Shown: positions 34,195 to 43,448 of the stretch, in pieces
How the letters are laid out: each line of letters starts with the position of its first letter
Numbering within the stretch: position 1 is the first letter of the stretch
Assembly (NCBI GenBank): GCA_900317935.1
Contig: ONIU01000014.1
Location: 1 to 45,154, forward strand
Direction of reading: 5' to 3'
Length of the DNA stretch: 45,154 nt
From: an uncultured bacterium
GTDB taxonomy: Bacteria; Muiribacteriota; Ozemobacteria; Ozemobacterales; Ozemobacteraceae
Translations under genes and position numbers: made by a program
Notes under the pieces: generated by a model
What the model saw: the letters and a program-made list of their open reading frames with translations, nothing else
Database searches by the model: none
What the model was told of the DNA's origin: nothing

Positions 34195-34330
34195 GCTTTT
34201 CTTCTTCCTCTTCCTCTTCCTCTTCATCTTCACATTTAACCTATCACATATCACCCACCACTCATCACTCACCACCTACCACTAATCACCATTCATCAAC
34301 TCTCAATTCTCATTTCTCAATTCTCACCTA
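34195..34330 (+). repeat. CT-rich microrepeat array
   Basis: CTTCCT-type hexamer runs are followed by CACCACTCATCACTC and CTCAATTCTCATTTC units, the same family as 31890-32062. No gene is seen. Confidence 0.7.
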
Positions 34331-34693
34331 CTGCCCATTTCACTCCTAAAACACATAAAACAATATCTTCAATTTTAGATACTTATTATCATTAATTCAA
34401 TAATTAATTTATATACAACTATCATATTTTTGATTAAATTATCATTCATATATCATTATTTTGTTTTTATTATTTTATTATTGATAAATATTTTCAAAAC
34501 ATCTATTTACGAAACAGTGAATTAAACAAGCTACAAAGTAATCAATTATCATTTTATAGATAAGTTTATATATTTTTATAGTTTTTAGCTAAAAAAATAG
34601 GATTTAATCATATTCCACTAAGAAGATAAAAAAATCCTATTTTTGCCAGTTTTTTTTATTTTTGATTACCTATCGTCACCAACGCCTCATCAC
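34331..34693. other. AT-rich gene-free stretch
   Basis: I see no reading frame or RNA gene here. The run is very AT-rich and ends in a terminator-like stem before the HEAT-protein stop. Confidence 0.5.
34593..34644. terminator. Long-loop terminator between convergent genes
   Basis: AAAAATAGGATTT (34593-34605) and AAATCCTATTTTT (34632-34644) are perfectly complementary, with a 26-base loop. It lies between two converging transcription units and may end either. Confidence 0.5.
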
Positions 34694-36172
34694 TTATCTA
34701 TGATGGTGATGATGGTGATGCCCATGAACAACATGTTCACAGCAATCACATTCATCTTCTTCATCATTTGTTTTATTATTCTTTTCAGGTATAAGTCTCT
34801 TTAAAGCATTTCTTTCAGCTTCATTAAGCTGTGACTTCATAGCAGTTTCAAGTTTGGGTCCATTATTATTTTCAATAAAGGCTTTTAAGAAACGTATCAT
34901 TTTATCACGCTGTTCTTCGTTACCTTTAGAATGAACAGCAACCATAGCTCCTATATCTTCCGGAACGGCTATTTCAGACAAATAATGCGCCGCTTCGGGC
35001 AACAAACTTTCTTTGGTAGTCACATATACATCTAACATCTTATGTAAACCCTGGTCATGTGGCATCAACAAGGCAGCCAGACCTTCAGCATTTACAGAGA
35101 TTTTTTCATTGTCTTTTTTTGCAGCTAGCTGTTGTAATGCAAGGATATTGCTCTGAGAATACAAAGCATATAAAGCATTAAGTCTTATATCTATAGATTC
35201 TTCTTCTCTGCTGGCTAAATCGAGAAGCAAATCACCAGTCTGACTCTTATCAAAAGCTCCTAAAGAAGTAATTGCCATAAGTCTTACTTCTGGTGCAGGA
35301 TCTCCAAGCATTCTAGAAAGAGCTTCTGGAGTCATTTCTTCACTAGTCTTTCTCATAGCCTCTACAGCAGCTTGTCTAACCCATTTGTCGCTGTGCTTAA
35401 TCCCTTCATTGAGCATAGCAGCAAACGGCAAATTAAACTCAGATAAATCAACAACTTTTATCATTACCTGAGCAAAATCAGAATCTAGCTTCTGAAGAGC
35501 AATTAAGGTATCATCAAGAAGCTTTTGTTCCTTTGTTCTCCATTCCACACGAAGCTGTTTAATAGCAGAATCAGATAAAGGATTAACCAATAATCTAAGA
35601 AGTGCTTCACCACCCAATCTCTTAAGAGCAAGAAGTGATGTTTCAATAAACTGATAATTCTCAAATTTATCTAATTTATCTGTATTTTTTATCATCAAAT
35701 TGATAATTTGTGGAATTGAATTTGCCTCTTCTGCCCTCACCAGTATTTCTATAGCTTTTCCTATTCTGGTTATATCCGCATCTGAGCAAAGAACAGACAT
35801 AGCTTCTTCACCCATTGTTCCGATTATTTCACCTGATTCATCCGTAGCATCAAGAATATCAGATAAAGCAGAAAGCAATCCCGCTCTATACATTTCAGGA
35901 GCTTCTCGAACAGATTGTTTTAATCTATCAACAACCTTTCCACCTTTTTCTGGATGAAAATAGAAGAAATCTTCCAACTTCTGAACAACTCTGCTACCAA
36001 CTTCTTCAGACATCTGAGGCAAAGAATCTATCAAAAATATGATAGGTCTATTCCCTATGTCTATAATATCGCAGACAGCATCATCAAGCTTTTCTTCTTC
36101 AACATTTTCAAGCTCTGCTACCATTTGTCGCAAAGTATTTTCATCATAATTTTCAACGTTATCTTTTTTCAT
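34694..36172 (-). CDS. HEAT-like repeat protein with a Cys/His-rich tail
   Basis: The 492-residue cytoplasmic protein is nearly all helical, with HEAT/armadillo-like pairs. Examples are HSDKWVRQAAVEAMRKTSEE, PEVRLMAITSLGAFDKS and IDIRLNALYALYSQS. It ends in CDCCEHVVHGHHHHHHHR: three Cys and nine His within 18 residues, a likely metal-binding tail. The HEAT part usually serves as a protein-binding scaffold. It is the last gene of the DnaB-like/TPR/HEAT operon, 12 bases after the TPR gene. Confidence 0.8.
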   Translation of the reverse strand: MKKDNVENYDENTLRQMVAELENVEEEKLDDAVCDIIDIGNRPIIFLIDSLPQMSEEVGSRVVQKLEDFFYFHPEKGGKVVDRLKQSVREAPEMYRAGLLSALSDILDATDESGEIIGTMGEEAMSVLCSDADITRIGKAIEILVRAEEANSIPQIINLMIKNTDKLDKFENYQFIETSLLALKRLGGEALLRLLVNPLSDSAIKQLRVEWRTKEQKLLDDTLIALQKLDSDFAQVMIKVVDLSEFNLPFAAMLNEGIKHSDKWVRQAAVEAMRKTSEEMTPEALSRMLGDPAPEVRLMAITSLGAFDKSQTGDLLLDLASREEESIDIRLNALYALYSQSNILALQQLAAKKDNEKISVNAEGLAALLMPHDQGLHKMLDVYVTTKESLLPEAAHYLSEIAVPEDIGAMVAVHSKGNEEQRDKMIRFLKAFIENNNGPKLETAMKSQLNEAERNALKRLIPEKNNKTNDEEDECDCCEHVVHGHHHHHHHR

Positions 36173-36184
36173 AGCAATAAAATC

Positions 36185-38074
36185 CTATAAAGATTCATAC
36201 AATCTTTTCAGTCTAGAATAATCAGGAGCTGAAAGCTTATTTATATTCATCAACTTCTTTGTTTCGTTTTTCAACTTCTCTTTTGGAATATATTTCATAC
36301 ATTTTTTCAAAACCATCATTGGCAAAACAGCATACAATGAGTCCAAATAGATTGCTCTCTGCCAAACACTAGCAAACTGAGCAGTCTTATTTCTCATCAA
36401 AGAAGTCAATGCTGTCATACCCAATGCTTCAGCATTTTGAGGTTCAACCCTTAAAACAGTATCAAATTCTCTTTGAGCCGAGCCAAATTCTTCTGCATAG
36501 AAAAACGCCTTGCCAAACATCAGATGATCTTCAATAAATCTAGGTTTATAATCACCAATTTTACATAGCAACTTCATTATCTGACTAGTATCACCAGAAG
36601 CTATATTAAGTTCGATACGGCACATAATCTCAACAAAGCTGTCTATACCATCATTAAATCCATCCCAGATTTTAATAGCCTGCTCTGGTCTGCCGTTCAT
36701 AATAGCCAACCTTGAATACCACATAGCAACTTCTTCATCACCAGGAACAGCTTTAAGAAGCTTATCATAAGTTTCTTCTGCAATATCAAGCTTATCCATT
36801 CTAAAAGCAACATAAGCATAAAGAAAAAGCGCATGAACATCATCTGGATATTCTTTCACAATCATATCAAGTCTGGCTCCGGCTTTTTCAAAATTTCTTT
36901 CTAATAAATCAAGTTCAACTAAAGCCAAATCAAGCTCAGCCTGATGTCCAAGATCTCTTATAGCATCCGTAAGAGTGGTTCTTGCAGCCTCAACATCGCC
37001 CTTCATAGCCTGAGACTTAGCCAAATCTACCCTATGAACAGGAAAATTCGGGCGAGAGAGATATAATTCAGAATACACTTCAGAAGCCTTATCAAACTGC
37101 CTTGTCTGATAAAGCAGATTTGCATATTCATCAGCTATCAATACATCTTCAGGCTCTTTCTTATGCAGAATAGAAAATTCATTTAAAGCCGTTTCTATTT
37201 TCATTCTGCCATCATAAAGCTTATCTAGAATATCGAAGACATCTGTTTCATAAGAACTTTGCCCTAATACAAACTTACTTGGAGAAGTTTTCTTCTTTAA
37301 AATAGGAAGCCTTCTAACCATTTCATTATACTTTTCTCTAAGCAAAACAGGGCTTTCTATTGTTTCTAAGCCTTTTGTAATAAGTTCAACAGCTTCCTGA
37401 ATCTTGTTTTCTTCCAGATATAAATCTACAAGCCTTAAGATAACTTCCTGATTAGAAGGCTCAACCATCATTGCTCTCTTAAGAGTCGTCTGAGCCTTAT
37501 CTTTGTTGCCCATATGAATCTGGCAATCGTAAATGCCTTTTAATGGTTCTATTGAATTACACGCAATATCAGCCGCTTTTCGATAAATATCCAATGCCTC
37601 TTCATACCTTGCAAGCATCTTTAAATCGCCGCCAAGTTCCATAAGGGCATCAAAATTATTCGAAAACTTATCTATGTTTTCAAGCATAATCGCAACAGCA
37701 TCTTTGTATTTTCCCAAAGACCTTAAACAGGAAACCATCAGCTGCTTTATTTCCAAATCATTCGGCAAAAGATCTGATGCCTGCTTGAAAGCCAGATACG
37801 CAAGTCTGTAGTCCTGCTTAAACATATAAGCTTTGCCGATATCATACAAAGCCATACTGTTATTAGAATCAATAGTTAATGCTTTGCTGAAATAATTTAT
37901 TGCTGGTTCAACACGCCTTTTCTGTAAACATACAGCCCCAAGATTAACCAGTATATCAACATTTTCAGGTTCAATAGCCAAAGCTTTTTCATATTCCTGA
38001 ATTGCTATCTCGTATGCTCCTCTGTCATAGGCAGCAACTGCTTTATTATATAATTCCAATGCGGTTCCTTCCAT
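36185..38074 (-). CDS. TPR-repeat scaffold protein
   Basis: The 629-residue protein is built from many TPR units from residue 1: YNKAVAAYDRGAYEIAIQEYEKAL, then LVNLGAVCLQKRRVEPAINYFSKAL, later AEETYDKLLKAVPGDEEVAMWYSRLA. No signal peptide or catalytic domain is visible, so it is probably a cytoplasmic scaffold. Its start overlaps the stop of the DnaB-like gene by one base (TGATG), so the two are translated together. The partner is most likely the ATPase, which is an inference from gene order. Confidence 0.88.
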   Translation of the reverse strand: MEGTALELYNKAVAAYDRGAYEIAIQEYEKALAIEPENVDILVNLGAVCLQKRRVEPAINYFSKALTIDSNNSMALYDIGKAYMFKQDYRLAYLAFKQASDLLPNDLEIKQLMVSCLRSLGKYKDAVAIMLENIDKFSNNFDALMELGGDLKMLARYEEALDIYRKAADIACNSIEPLKGIYDCQIHMGNKDKAQTTLKRAMMVEPSNQEVILRLVDLYLEENKIQEAVELITKGLETIESPVLLREKYNEMVRRLPILKKKTSPSKFVLGQSSYETDVFDILDKLYDGRMKIETALNEFSILHKKEPEDVLIADEYANLLYQTRQFDKASEVYSELYLSRPNFPVHRVDLAKSQAMKGDVEAARTTLTDAIRDLGHQAELDLALVELDLLERNFEKAGARLDMIVKEYPDDVHALFLYAYVAFRMDKLDIAEETYDKLLKAVPGDEEVAMWYSRLAIMNGRPEQAIKIWDGFNDGIDSFVEIMCRIELNIASGDTSQIMKLLCKIGDYKPRFIEDHLMFGKAFFYAEEFGSAQREFDTVLRVEPQNAEALGMTALTSLMRNKTAQFASVWQRAIYLDSLYAVLPMMVLKKCMKYIPKEKLKNETKKLMNINKLSAPDYSRLKRLYESL

Positions 38075-39627
38075 CAGAATTCCTCCTGACGATGAGAGCC
38101 ACCGTTATTATGCTGTCTAGCAGCCTGATTAGCCTGAACTTCTTTAAAACGCTCCAAGTTGTCAATCATTGCAGAATAGTTTTCAACTTCCTGAGGAGCA
38201 CATTCCTTAAACTTGGAAAAAGCTTCAAAATATCTGTAAAATATAGTCGAATTTGAATTACCCATTTTGTTTTTGGCCACATAAGCTTCTGTAATAGGAA
38301 TCATGAAAGAATCTTCTTTACCCCATTCCCATTCCAAAAATGGCGTGTCAAAATTATTCAAATAATCACAATATAGGAAGAAAATAGCATATGGGTCATA
38401 TAACAAGCCGGTAATTTCTTCCAAATCTTCTTTTACCGGTCTACGATTACTTATAGCCTTTGGCAACCCAGCCGTAGCTATTACAGTAACACCTTCAACA
38501 GCAGCCAGACTCTTTAATTCAGAAGCTAGAACATTGCATTTTTCGTTAAAACCAATATGATGCTGATTCCTTATCAGTATTTTATACAATGGGTCTATAA
38601 CAACCGCTACTTCCCCTCCCCTTTCGAGTCTGGTTCTCTTAACATATTTCTTTACATCATCTATGGAAAGCCTGCCAGTAGATTCATCTATAAGGATAAA
38701 TCTTTTGCTCATCGAAGCTACTTTTTTCAAAGCTTCTGAACGACGTTCTTCCAAATCATCTCGAACAGAATAAGGATTCTTAACATAATCAATCGGCAAC
38801 TCGCCGCATTGAGAAACTATTTTTGAAGTTGCGTCTATCCTGTTTAAATCCAGACTGAAAAAAATAACAGTCAGTTCAGGATTCATGGTTGCCAAATCCC
38901 AGGCCAGTTGAGTCGCAAAGGTAGATTTTCCCATCCCTACCCCACCGGTAATCAGATAAAATTCTTTCTGAAAACCATTTAGTTTTTCCATAAGAATGGG
39001 GAAATTTGTGTTCAAACCAAGATAACTCTGCTTTCTATATCTTCTGTCAGCAATGAGTTCCTGCATTTCGTCTATATGAGAATCAATACCTCTGATATAA
39101 CCAGCACTGCCACGCAGAAAAATAGAACGCAAAGATTGTATTCCTTCACTTAATACTTCAAAAACTTCTTTATCGTTATCTATTATTTTTTCGGAATACT
39201 GAATAAAAGTTCTGTGAGAATCATATCTGATATTTCTGTCTCGAATCTGCTCAATAAGCGGTTCGATGTCTTCCATCATTTTAACGCCGGATTTTGAAAA
39301 TGGATTCAGCATCAAGTCCTTAATTCGGTTTTCCCCACCAACAATTTCAAGTTTGGTTTTCTTGCCCTGAGTTTGGTTAATAAGCCTTGAAACAAGATTT
39401 GGAAGACTTAAGGTTTCTTCATCCTCTATAATTTCTAAAATTGTTCCAAGCAAAACTCTATTAGCTTCCGGCCCTTTAAAATCTTCAACAGTAAAATGGT
39501 TTTCCAATAACTGCTGACCTATTACTGCAGGATCAAAGACCAGATTAGCCAAAACACGTTCTTCATCAAGTTCTACTTCTTTTAAATATTCAACAAGTTC
39601 TGTTTTTAGTAAATTATTATTAGACAA
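38074..39627 (-). CDS. Divergent DnaB-like RecA-fold ATPase
   Basis: The 517-residue protein has a DnaB-like N-terminal domain (about 20-160: ERVLANLVFDPAVIGQQLL) and a RecA-fold C-terminal domain from about 200. Walker A is TGGVGMGKSTF (227-237). DnaB-like LTVIFFSLDLNRID and a Walker B-type AVVIDPLYKI follow. It differs from replicative DnaB in several motifs (canonical GRPSMGKT and FSLEM are changed), so it is more likely a paralogue with another job than the replication helicase. The start is TTG at 39627, 6 bases after a strong GGAGG. The C-terminal tail is Gln/His/Asn-rich. Confidence 0.82.
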   Translation of the reverse strand: MSNNNLLKTELVEYLKEVELDEERVLANLVFDPAVIGQQLLENHFTVEDFKGPEANRVLLGTILEIIEDEETLSLPNLVSRLINQTQGKKTKLEIVGGENRIKDLMLNPFSKSGVKMMEDIEPLIEQIRDRNIRYDSHRTFIQYSEKIIDNDKEVFEVLSEGIQSLRSIFLRGSAGYIRGIDSHIDEMQELIADRRYRKQSYLGLNTNFPILMEKLNGFQKEFYLITGGVGMGKSTFATQLAWDLATMNPELTVIFFSLDLNRIDATSKIVSQCGELPIDYVKNPYSVRDDLEERRSEALKKVASMSKRFILIDESTGRLSIDDVKKYVKRTRLERGGEVAVVIDPLYKILIRNQHHIGFNEKCNVLASELKSLAAVEGVTVIATAGLPKAISNRRPVKEDLEEITGLLYDPYAIFFLYCDYLNNFDTPFLEWEWGKEDSFMIPITEAYVAKNKMGNSNSTIFYRYFEAFSKFKECAPQEVENYSAMIDNLERFKEVQANQAARQHNNGGSHRQEEF

Positions 39628-39654
39628 GAGAAACCTCCAAAGCTTGAAACAATT

Positions 39655-39684
39655 ATATTAGTACATTACATTACTTTAAGTCAA
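39655..39684 (-). promoter_or_regulatory. Predicted promoter of the DnaB-like/TPR/HEAT operon
   Basis: On the minus strand TTGACT (39684-39679), an 18-base spacer and TAATAT (39660-39655). It lies back to back with the plus-strand promoter at 39701. Confidence 0.6.
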
Positions 39685-39700
39685 GACACCAACATAACTC

Positions 39701-39729
39701 TTGACAGTATTTTTCAAAATCTATAAAAT
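39701..39729 (+). promoter_or_regulatory. Predicted promoter with a near-leaderless start
   Basis: TTGACA (39701-39706), a 17-base spacer and TAAAAT (39724-39729). The next gene's ATG begins 8 bases after the -10 hexamer (7 bases lie between), leaving no room for a ribosome site. Confidence 0.75.
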
Positions 39730-39737
39730 AGCTACAT

Positions 39738-39959
39738 ATGTTTTACTATTACATTATTCCAATAATACTAACTGCTGTTTTTGCCTTTTCTTATATGCTA
39801 GTGCACTTGATGCTGGCATTATTCGATAAACTCAACTTTTTTTGGGACTGGTGGGATGAACTTAGAAAAGACTATCCGATTTTAATCGGTCTGGAGTTCA
39901 TCTATTTCGGTCTGATTCTTTATTACATTGTCTATTGCGAACTATCTGGCAACACTTAA
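39738..39959 (+). CDS. Small two-TM membrane protein
   Basis: The 73-residue protein has two hydrophobic segments (about 3-28 and 46-66) joined by an aromatic, charged loop (FFWDWWDELRKDYP). No family is recognised. It has no Shine-Dalgarno site and probably a leaderless mRNA. It ends 9 bases before the polysaccharide-type fusion gene, so it may be a partner subunit in the same membrane complex. Confidence 0.7.
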   Translation: MFYYYIIPIILTAVFAFSYMLVHLMLALFDKLNFFWDWWDELRKDYPILIGLEFIYFGLILYYIVYCELSGNT

Positions 39960-39968
39960 TAAGTAATC

Positions 39969-41696
39969 ATGCAGTTAGACGTTTTACTATCTTCTATTAC
40001 TCTTGCCCTGATGGGCATGACAACTTTTACCTATATTGCCAATAAAATATCTTTTAATTTCCCTTATCAATTAAAACCCTTCGAAAAATATGCTGGCGCA
40101 TTGCCCCTCTTTGGTTCTCTTTTAGGCATTATATGCGGTTATTATTTAAACAAAAACTCTATCCCAAATGCTGAAATAAATTATAAAATACTGCTTATAG
40201 TAATTTTGTTTGCCGCAATCGGCTTTTTGCGCGACAAATACAGAATGTCTAAGCGCCTAGTATTTGTTACAGCTTTAATCAGTGCATCATTGTCTATTTA
40301 TTTTTATTTTCCAGGAATAAGCCTCGCAAAATTAGCTGGTTATACATGCTTCATCATGGTCTTGTTAGTCTGTCTGAAGATATCAAGTCTTGTATATGAA
40401 ATGCCTTTTATACTTATATCAACTTCAGCAATTACCCACATGCTGTTCATGTTCAATTCATCCAGTTACAACATTATTCTAACTCTTATAGATTTAGCCT
40501 TAGCCACTTATTCTGTAGCAACTATAATACATACCTGTTCAGGTTACAGAATCCTAATCAGCAATTCAGGAATTTTGGCTTCTGGCATGGCATTAGGTTT
40601 AGTTTCTCTCATAGAACCCACTGGCAATCTGATTCTTTTCAGTTTTTTCATACCAGCTATGGCCATACTTTACCCAATAGCATTTATCAGTTTAATGATA
40701 GTTACTTCATATTTTGGGAATAGACTTCACAAAACCGACAACGAAGACAAACATGGTTGGAGATGGTCTCTGAACAGAGAAAAAACCATAAACTTCTCAG
40801 CCCTGATATTTCTCTGTCTGAATTTCACTGGTCTCCTTGTTATTCTAAAAGCCCCAGTATTCGGCTATCTTTGTTTATTAGCTTTGCTTATATTAAGCAT
40901 GACAAGCTTCATTAAAACTTTTGCAAGAAAACTCTCAATTGATGAAGTTAAAGACAATAAAATAGATATTCTTGGAACAAAAATAGACGCAATAATGCCC
41001 AAAGAAGTTCTAAGAAGAATTGACGCTCATGTTTCTAAACCTGATTCAGGTTTCATGCACATAATTACAGCAGACTCCTTAGCCTTAGTAAGAACAGATA
41101 AAGATCCTGAATTTAAAAAAATCATGGAAAAAGCAGAAATGGTTGTTCCTGATGGTGCAGGAATTGTCTGGGCCGCTGATTTTATAGCCACACCTCTCCC
41201 TAGCCGTGTACCTGGCGTAGCGTTAGTCGGTGATATCTGTGAAAATTCCAGAAACAACACAAATTACAGAATTTTCTTAATTGGCAGTAAACCAGGAATA
41301 GCCGAAAAAGCTGCTGAAATTTTAAAAGAAAAAACGAATGCCAATATAGTTGGCGTTGAACATGGTTATTTTACAAAAGACTCCGAGGATGAACTAAAAA
41401 TGCTTCAAAAAATAAAGGACAGCAAAGCTAATATTGTGTTTGTTGCTCTTGGAGTTCCTCGACAGGAAGATTTTATTACAAAACTTCGAAGTTTTGCGAA
41501 TAATGCTGTTGCCATTGGAGTTGGAGGAAGCTTTGATGTTATTTCAGGCACACTGCCAAGAGCTCCGAAATGGATGCAGCGATTTGGTATGGAATGGTTA
41601 TTTCGTCTTTGCTTAGAACCCAAACGCATTTACAGAATTATGGAAATTCCTCTATTTGTAATAAATGTTATGCGATACAAACTAAACAAAGATTAA
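39969..41696 (+). CDS. Fusion of a degenerate WecA/MraY-like membrane domain and a WecG/TagA/CpsF glycosyltransferase
   Basis: The 575-residue protein has about nine membrane segments over residues 1-320. It contains a WecA/MraY-like piece, FAAIGFLRDKYRMSKRLV (81-98), in which the usual catalytic Asp-Asp is Arg88-Asp89. Residues about 325-575 are a GT26 domain: IDILGTKIDAI, VVPDGAGIVWA, IFLIGSKPG, VFVALGVPRQE, AIGVGGSFDVISG and RAPKWMQRFGMEWLFRL. GT26 enzymes add a sugar (ManNAc or similar) to lipid-linked GlcNAc. The WecA-like half probably anchors or binds lipid but may not catalyse. This suggests cell-wall or surface-polymer synthesis, in line with the SLH porin next door. Confidence 0.88.
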   Translation: MQLDVLLSSITLALMGMTTFTYIANKISFNFPYQLKPFEKYAGALPLFGSLLGIICGYYLNKNSIPNAEINYKILLIVILFAAIGFLRDKYRMSKRLVFVTALISASLSIYFYFPGISLAKLAGYTCFIMVLLVCLKISSLVYEMPFILISTSAITHMLFMFNSSSYNIILTLIDLALATYSVATIIHTCSGYRILISNSGILASGMALGLVSLIEPTGNLILFSFFIPAMAILYPIAFISLMIVTSYFGNRLHKTDNEDKHGWRWSLNREKTINFSALIFLCLNFTGLLVILKAPVFGYLCLLALLILSMTSFIKTFARKLSIDEVKDNKIDILGTKIDAIMPKEVLRRIDAHVSKPDSGFMHIITADSLALVRTDKDPEFKKIMEKAEMVVPDGAGIVWAADFIATPLPSRVPGVALVGDICENSRNNTNYRIFLIGSKPGIAEKAAEILKEKTNANIVGVEHGYFTKDSEDELKMLQKIKDSKANIVFVALGVPRQEDFITKLRSFANNAVAIGVGGSFDVISGTLPRAPKWMQRFGMEWLFRLCLEPKRIYRIMEIPLFVINVMRYKLNKD

Positions 41697-41701
41697 TAAA
41701 A

Positions 41702-41730
41702 TTGACAGTTTAGACTAAATAAGCTAAAGT
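41702..41730 (+). promoter_or_regulatory. Predicted promoter of the SLH-porin gene
   Basis: TTGACA (41702-41707), a 17-base spacer and TAAAGT (41725-41730). A leader of about 30 bases with GGGAG before the ATG follows. Confidence 0.6.
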
Positions 41731-41766
41731 TTAGTACAATGTCGTTCTTGGGAGATACTATCTTAA

Positions 41767-43368
41767 ATGCGAAAAATAATCCTCTTTTCTATATTTTTAA
41801 TATTTGTTTGTAATCTAATTGCTTTTGCAGGCCCTTTTTCTGATGTACCACAAGGGCATTGGGCTTTCGATGCAATCAACAGTCTTACATCAAAGGGGAT
41901 TATTAAAGGTTATGAAGACGGTACTTTCGGAGGCAATAAAGTTGTCAGCCGTTACCATCTCGCTGTTGTTATCTCAAGAATGCTTGCCAGTATAGAAGTA
42001 AAGCCTGACGCTATTTCAAGAGCTGATTTAAAAGTAGTAGAAAGACTCACAATGGAATTTGCAGATGAATTATCATTGATGAATATTTCTGTTAAATCAC
42101 TAGAAAAAGAATTATACGGAATAAAAAAAGACGTTTCTAACTTAAAAACAGACGTTAAAAACTTAAAAAATTTCATTAAAAATGGTGGAAACGACAAGGT
42201 AAAAATCTCTGGTGATGTATTAGTCAGAAATTTCGGTTCTGAAGGTTATAACAGAAACAATAATAACAGAGCGGTACATAACCATAGAACTGAAAGTATT
42301 TTCAGAATACATCTCGACACAAAAATCAGTGAAAAAATATCTGCTCACGCCACTTGGAACATAATAGAAGACGACAATGATCGTGCTGTTCCATTTGCAA
42401 CAAATGAATGGAATGGTGGAAATAAAAACACTGGTAGTGTTGAAGTAGCTTATTTAAAATTAAAAAATACTTTTAAATCAAATGAAACAATTAAAATTGG
42501 CCGTGATTGGTATAGTCATGGACATGGTTTGGTAATACACGACTTCATGGACGCAATTTGTTTTTCTAAGCCTGTTAAAAACGCAGACTTAGCTTTTAAT
42601 CTTTTCTTCGACAGAAATAACACATTAAATCAAAAAGATTATCTTAATATTTGGAATATCAACATAGATTATTATTATAGAAACCAAAAGTTATATCTAG
42701 GTTTTTATTATAACAGTCGAGACTGGGCTTACAATGCCCAGGTTCCTGAGAAACTTAATAATGACAAAAATGCAAAAGATTTTAGAATTGAAATGGGTGC
42801 TTCAGGTACAATAGGCAAGAAAACAAGCGGTCTAACCTATGAGTTAGCTAGCGTTTACAATAAATCAAAAACTTTTTGGAAAAACCCCAATAACAGAAAA
42901 ATCGATATTGATGGTTGGTTAACTCACGTATCTGTTAAATATGATAAAAATAAAGATTTCAATTTAAAATTGGCTTATAACTATGCTAGTGATGAATCTT
43001 TAGCCAATATAAAACGTTTCGATTTCAACTCTCATTTGATGAGAGACGAAACGCCTTTTGATGATCTTTCTATGCTAATCTCAAACGGCTTTTTAAATAA
43101 CATCAAAAACTATAAAGCTCAAGTTGGCTTCAGACTGAAGAATGCCAATAAACATAGTTTCAGATTTGCTTTTGATAAGATTCAAGAAGACAACTCAAGA
43201 ATAAATCCAACTGACACAAACCTTATTACTGCTGAATATAGATATCAGATATCTCCAAACACAAGATTAAGAGTTTTGTATCAAAACGCAAAAGACACAA
43301 AAGGTTACTTTACACCGCGCGACAAAGACGTTAAGTTTTATATGACAGAAATCTACACCAGATTCTAG
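41767..43368 (+). CDS. SLH-domain outer-membrane porin
   Basis: The 533-residue protein has a signal peptide (about 21 residues, ending AFA) and one SLH domain (about 21-72: FSDVPQGHWAFDAINSL, GIIKGYEDGTFGG). A short coiled coil (about 95-140) and a C-terminal beta-barrel-like region of alternating strands follow, ending in TEIYTRF with a terminal Phe. This is the architecture of SLH-porins that tie the outer membrane to peptidoglycan or its polymers. A second protein with the same ending runs off the right edge. The preceding GT26 fusion gene may supply a polymer, but this is only inferred from proximity. Confidence 0.93.
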   Translation: MRKIILFSIFLIFVCNLIAFAGPFSDVPQGHWAFDAINSLTSKGIIKGYEDGTFGGNKVVSRYHLAVVISRMLASIEVKPDAISRADLKVVERLTMEFADELSLMNISVKSLEKELYGIKKDVSNLKTDVKNLKNFIKNGGNDKVKISGDVLVRNFGSEGYNRNNNNRAVHNHRTESIFRIHLDTKISEKISAHATWNIIEDDNDRAVPFATNEWNGGNKNTGSVEVAYLKLKNTFKSNETIKIGRDWYSHGHGLVIHDFMDAICFSKPVKNADLAFNLFFDRNNTLNQKDYLNIWNINIDYYYRNQKLYLGFYYNSRDWAYNAQVPEKLNNDKNAKDFRIEMGASGTIGKKTSGLTYELASVYNKSKTFWKNPNNRKIDIDGWLTHVSVKYDKNKDFNLKLAYNYASDESLANIKRFDFNSHLMRDETPFDDLSMLISNGFLNNIKNYKAQVGFRLKNANKHSFRFAFDKIQEDNSRINPTDTNLITAEYRYQISPNTRLRVLYQNAKDTKGYFTPRDKDVKFYMTEIYTRF

Positions 43369-43373
43369 TTTAA

Positions 43374-43390
43374 AAAGGCTTAATGCCTTT
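43374..43390 (+). terminator. Weak hairpin behind the SLH-porin gene
   Basis: AAAGGC and GCCTTT pair around a 5-base loop just after the porin stop. The T-run is short, so it is a weak call. Confidence 0.35.
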
Positions 43391-43448
43391 GCTTAAATAA
43401 TTTAAATTACTAGAACAACTAGAATATTGTATTATTCAATTTTCCACA

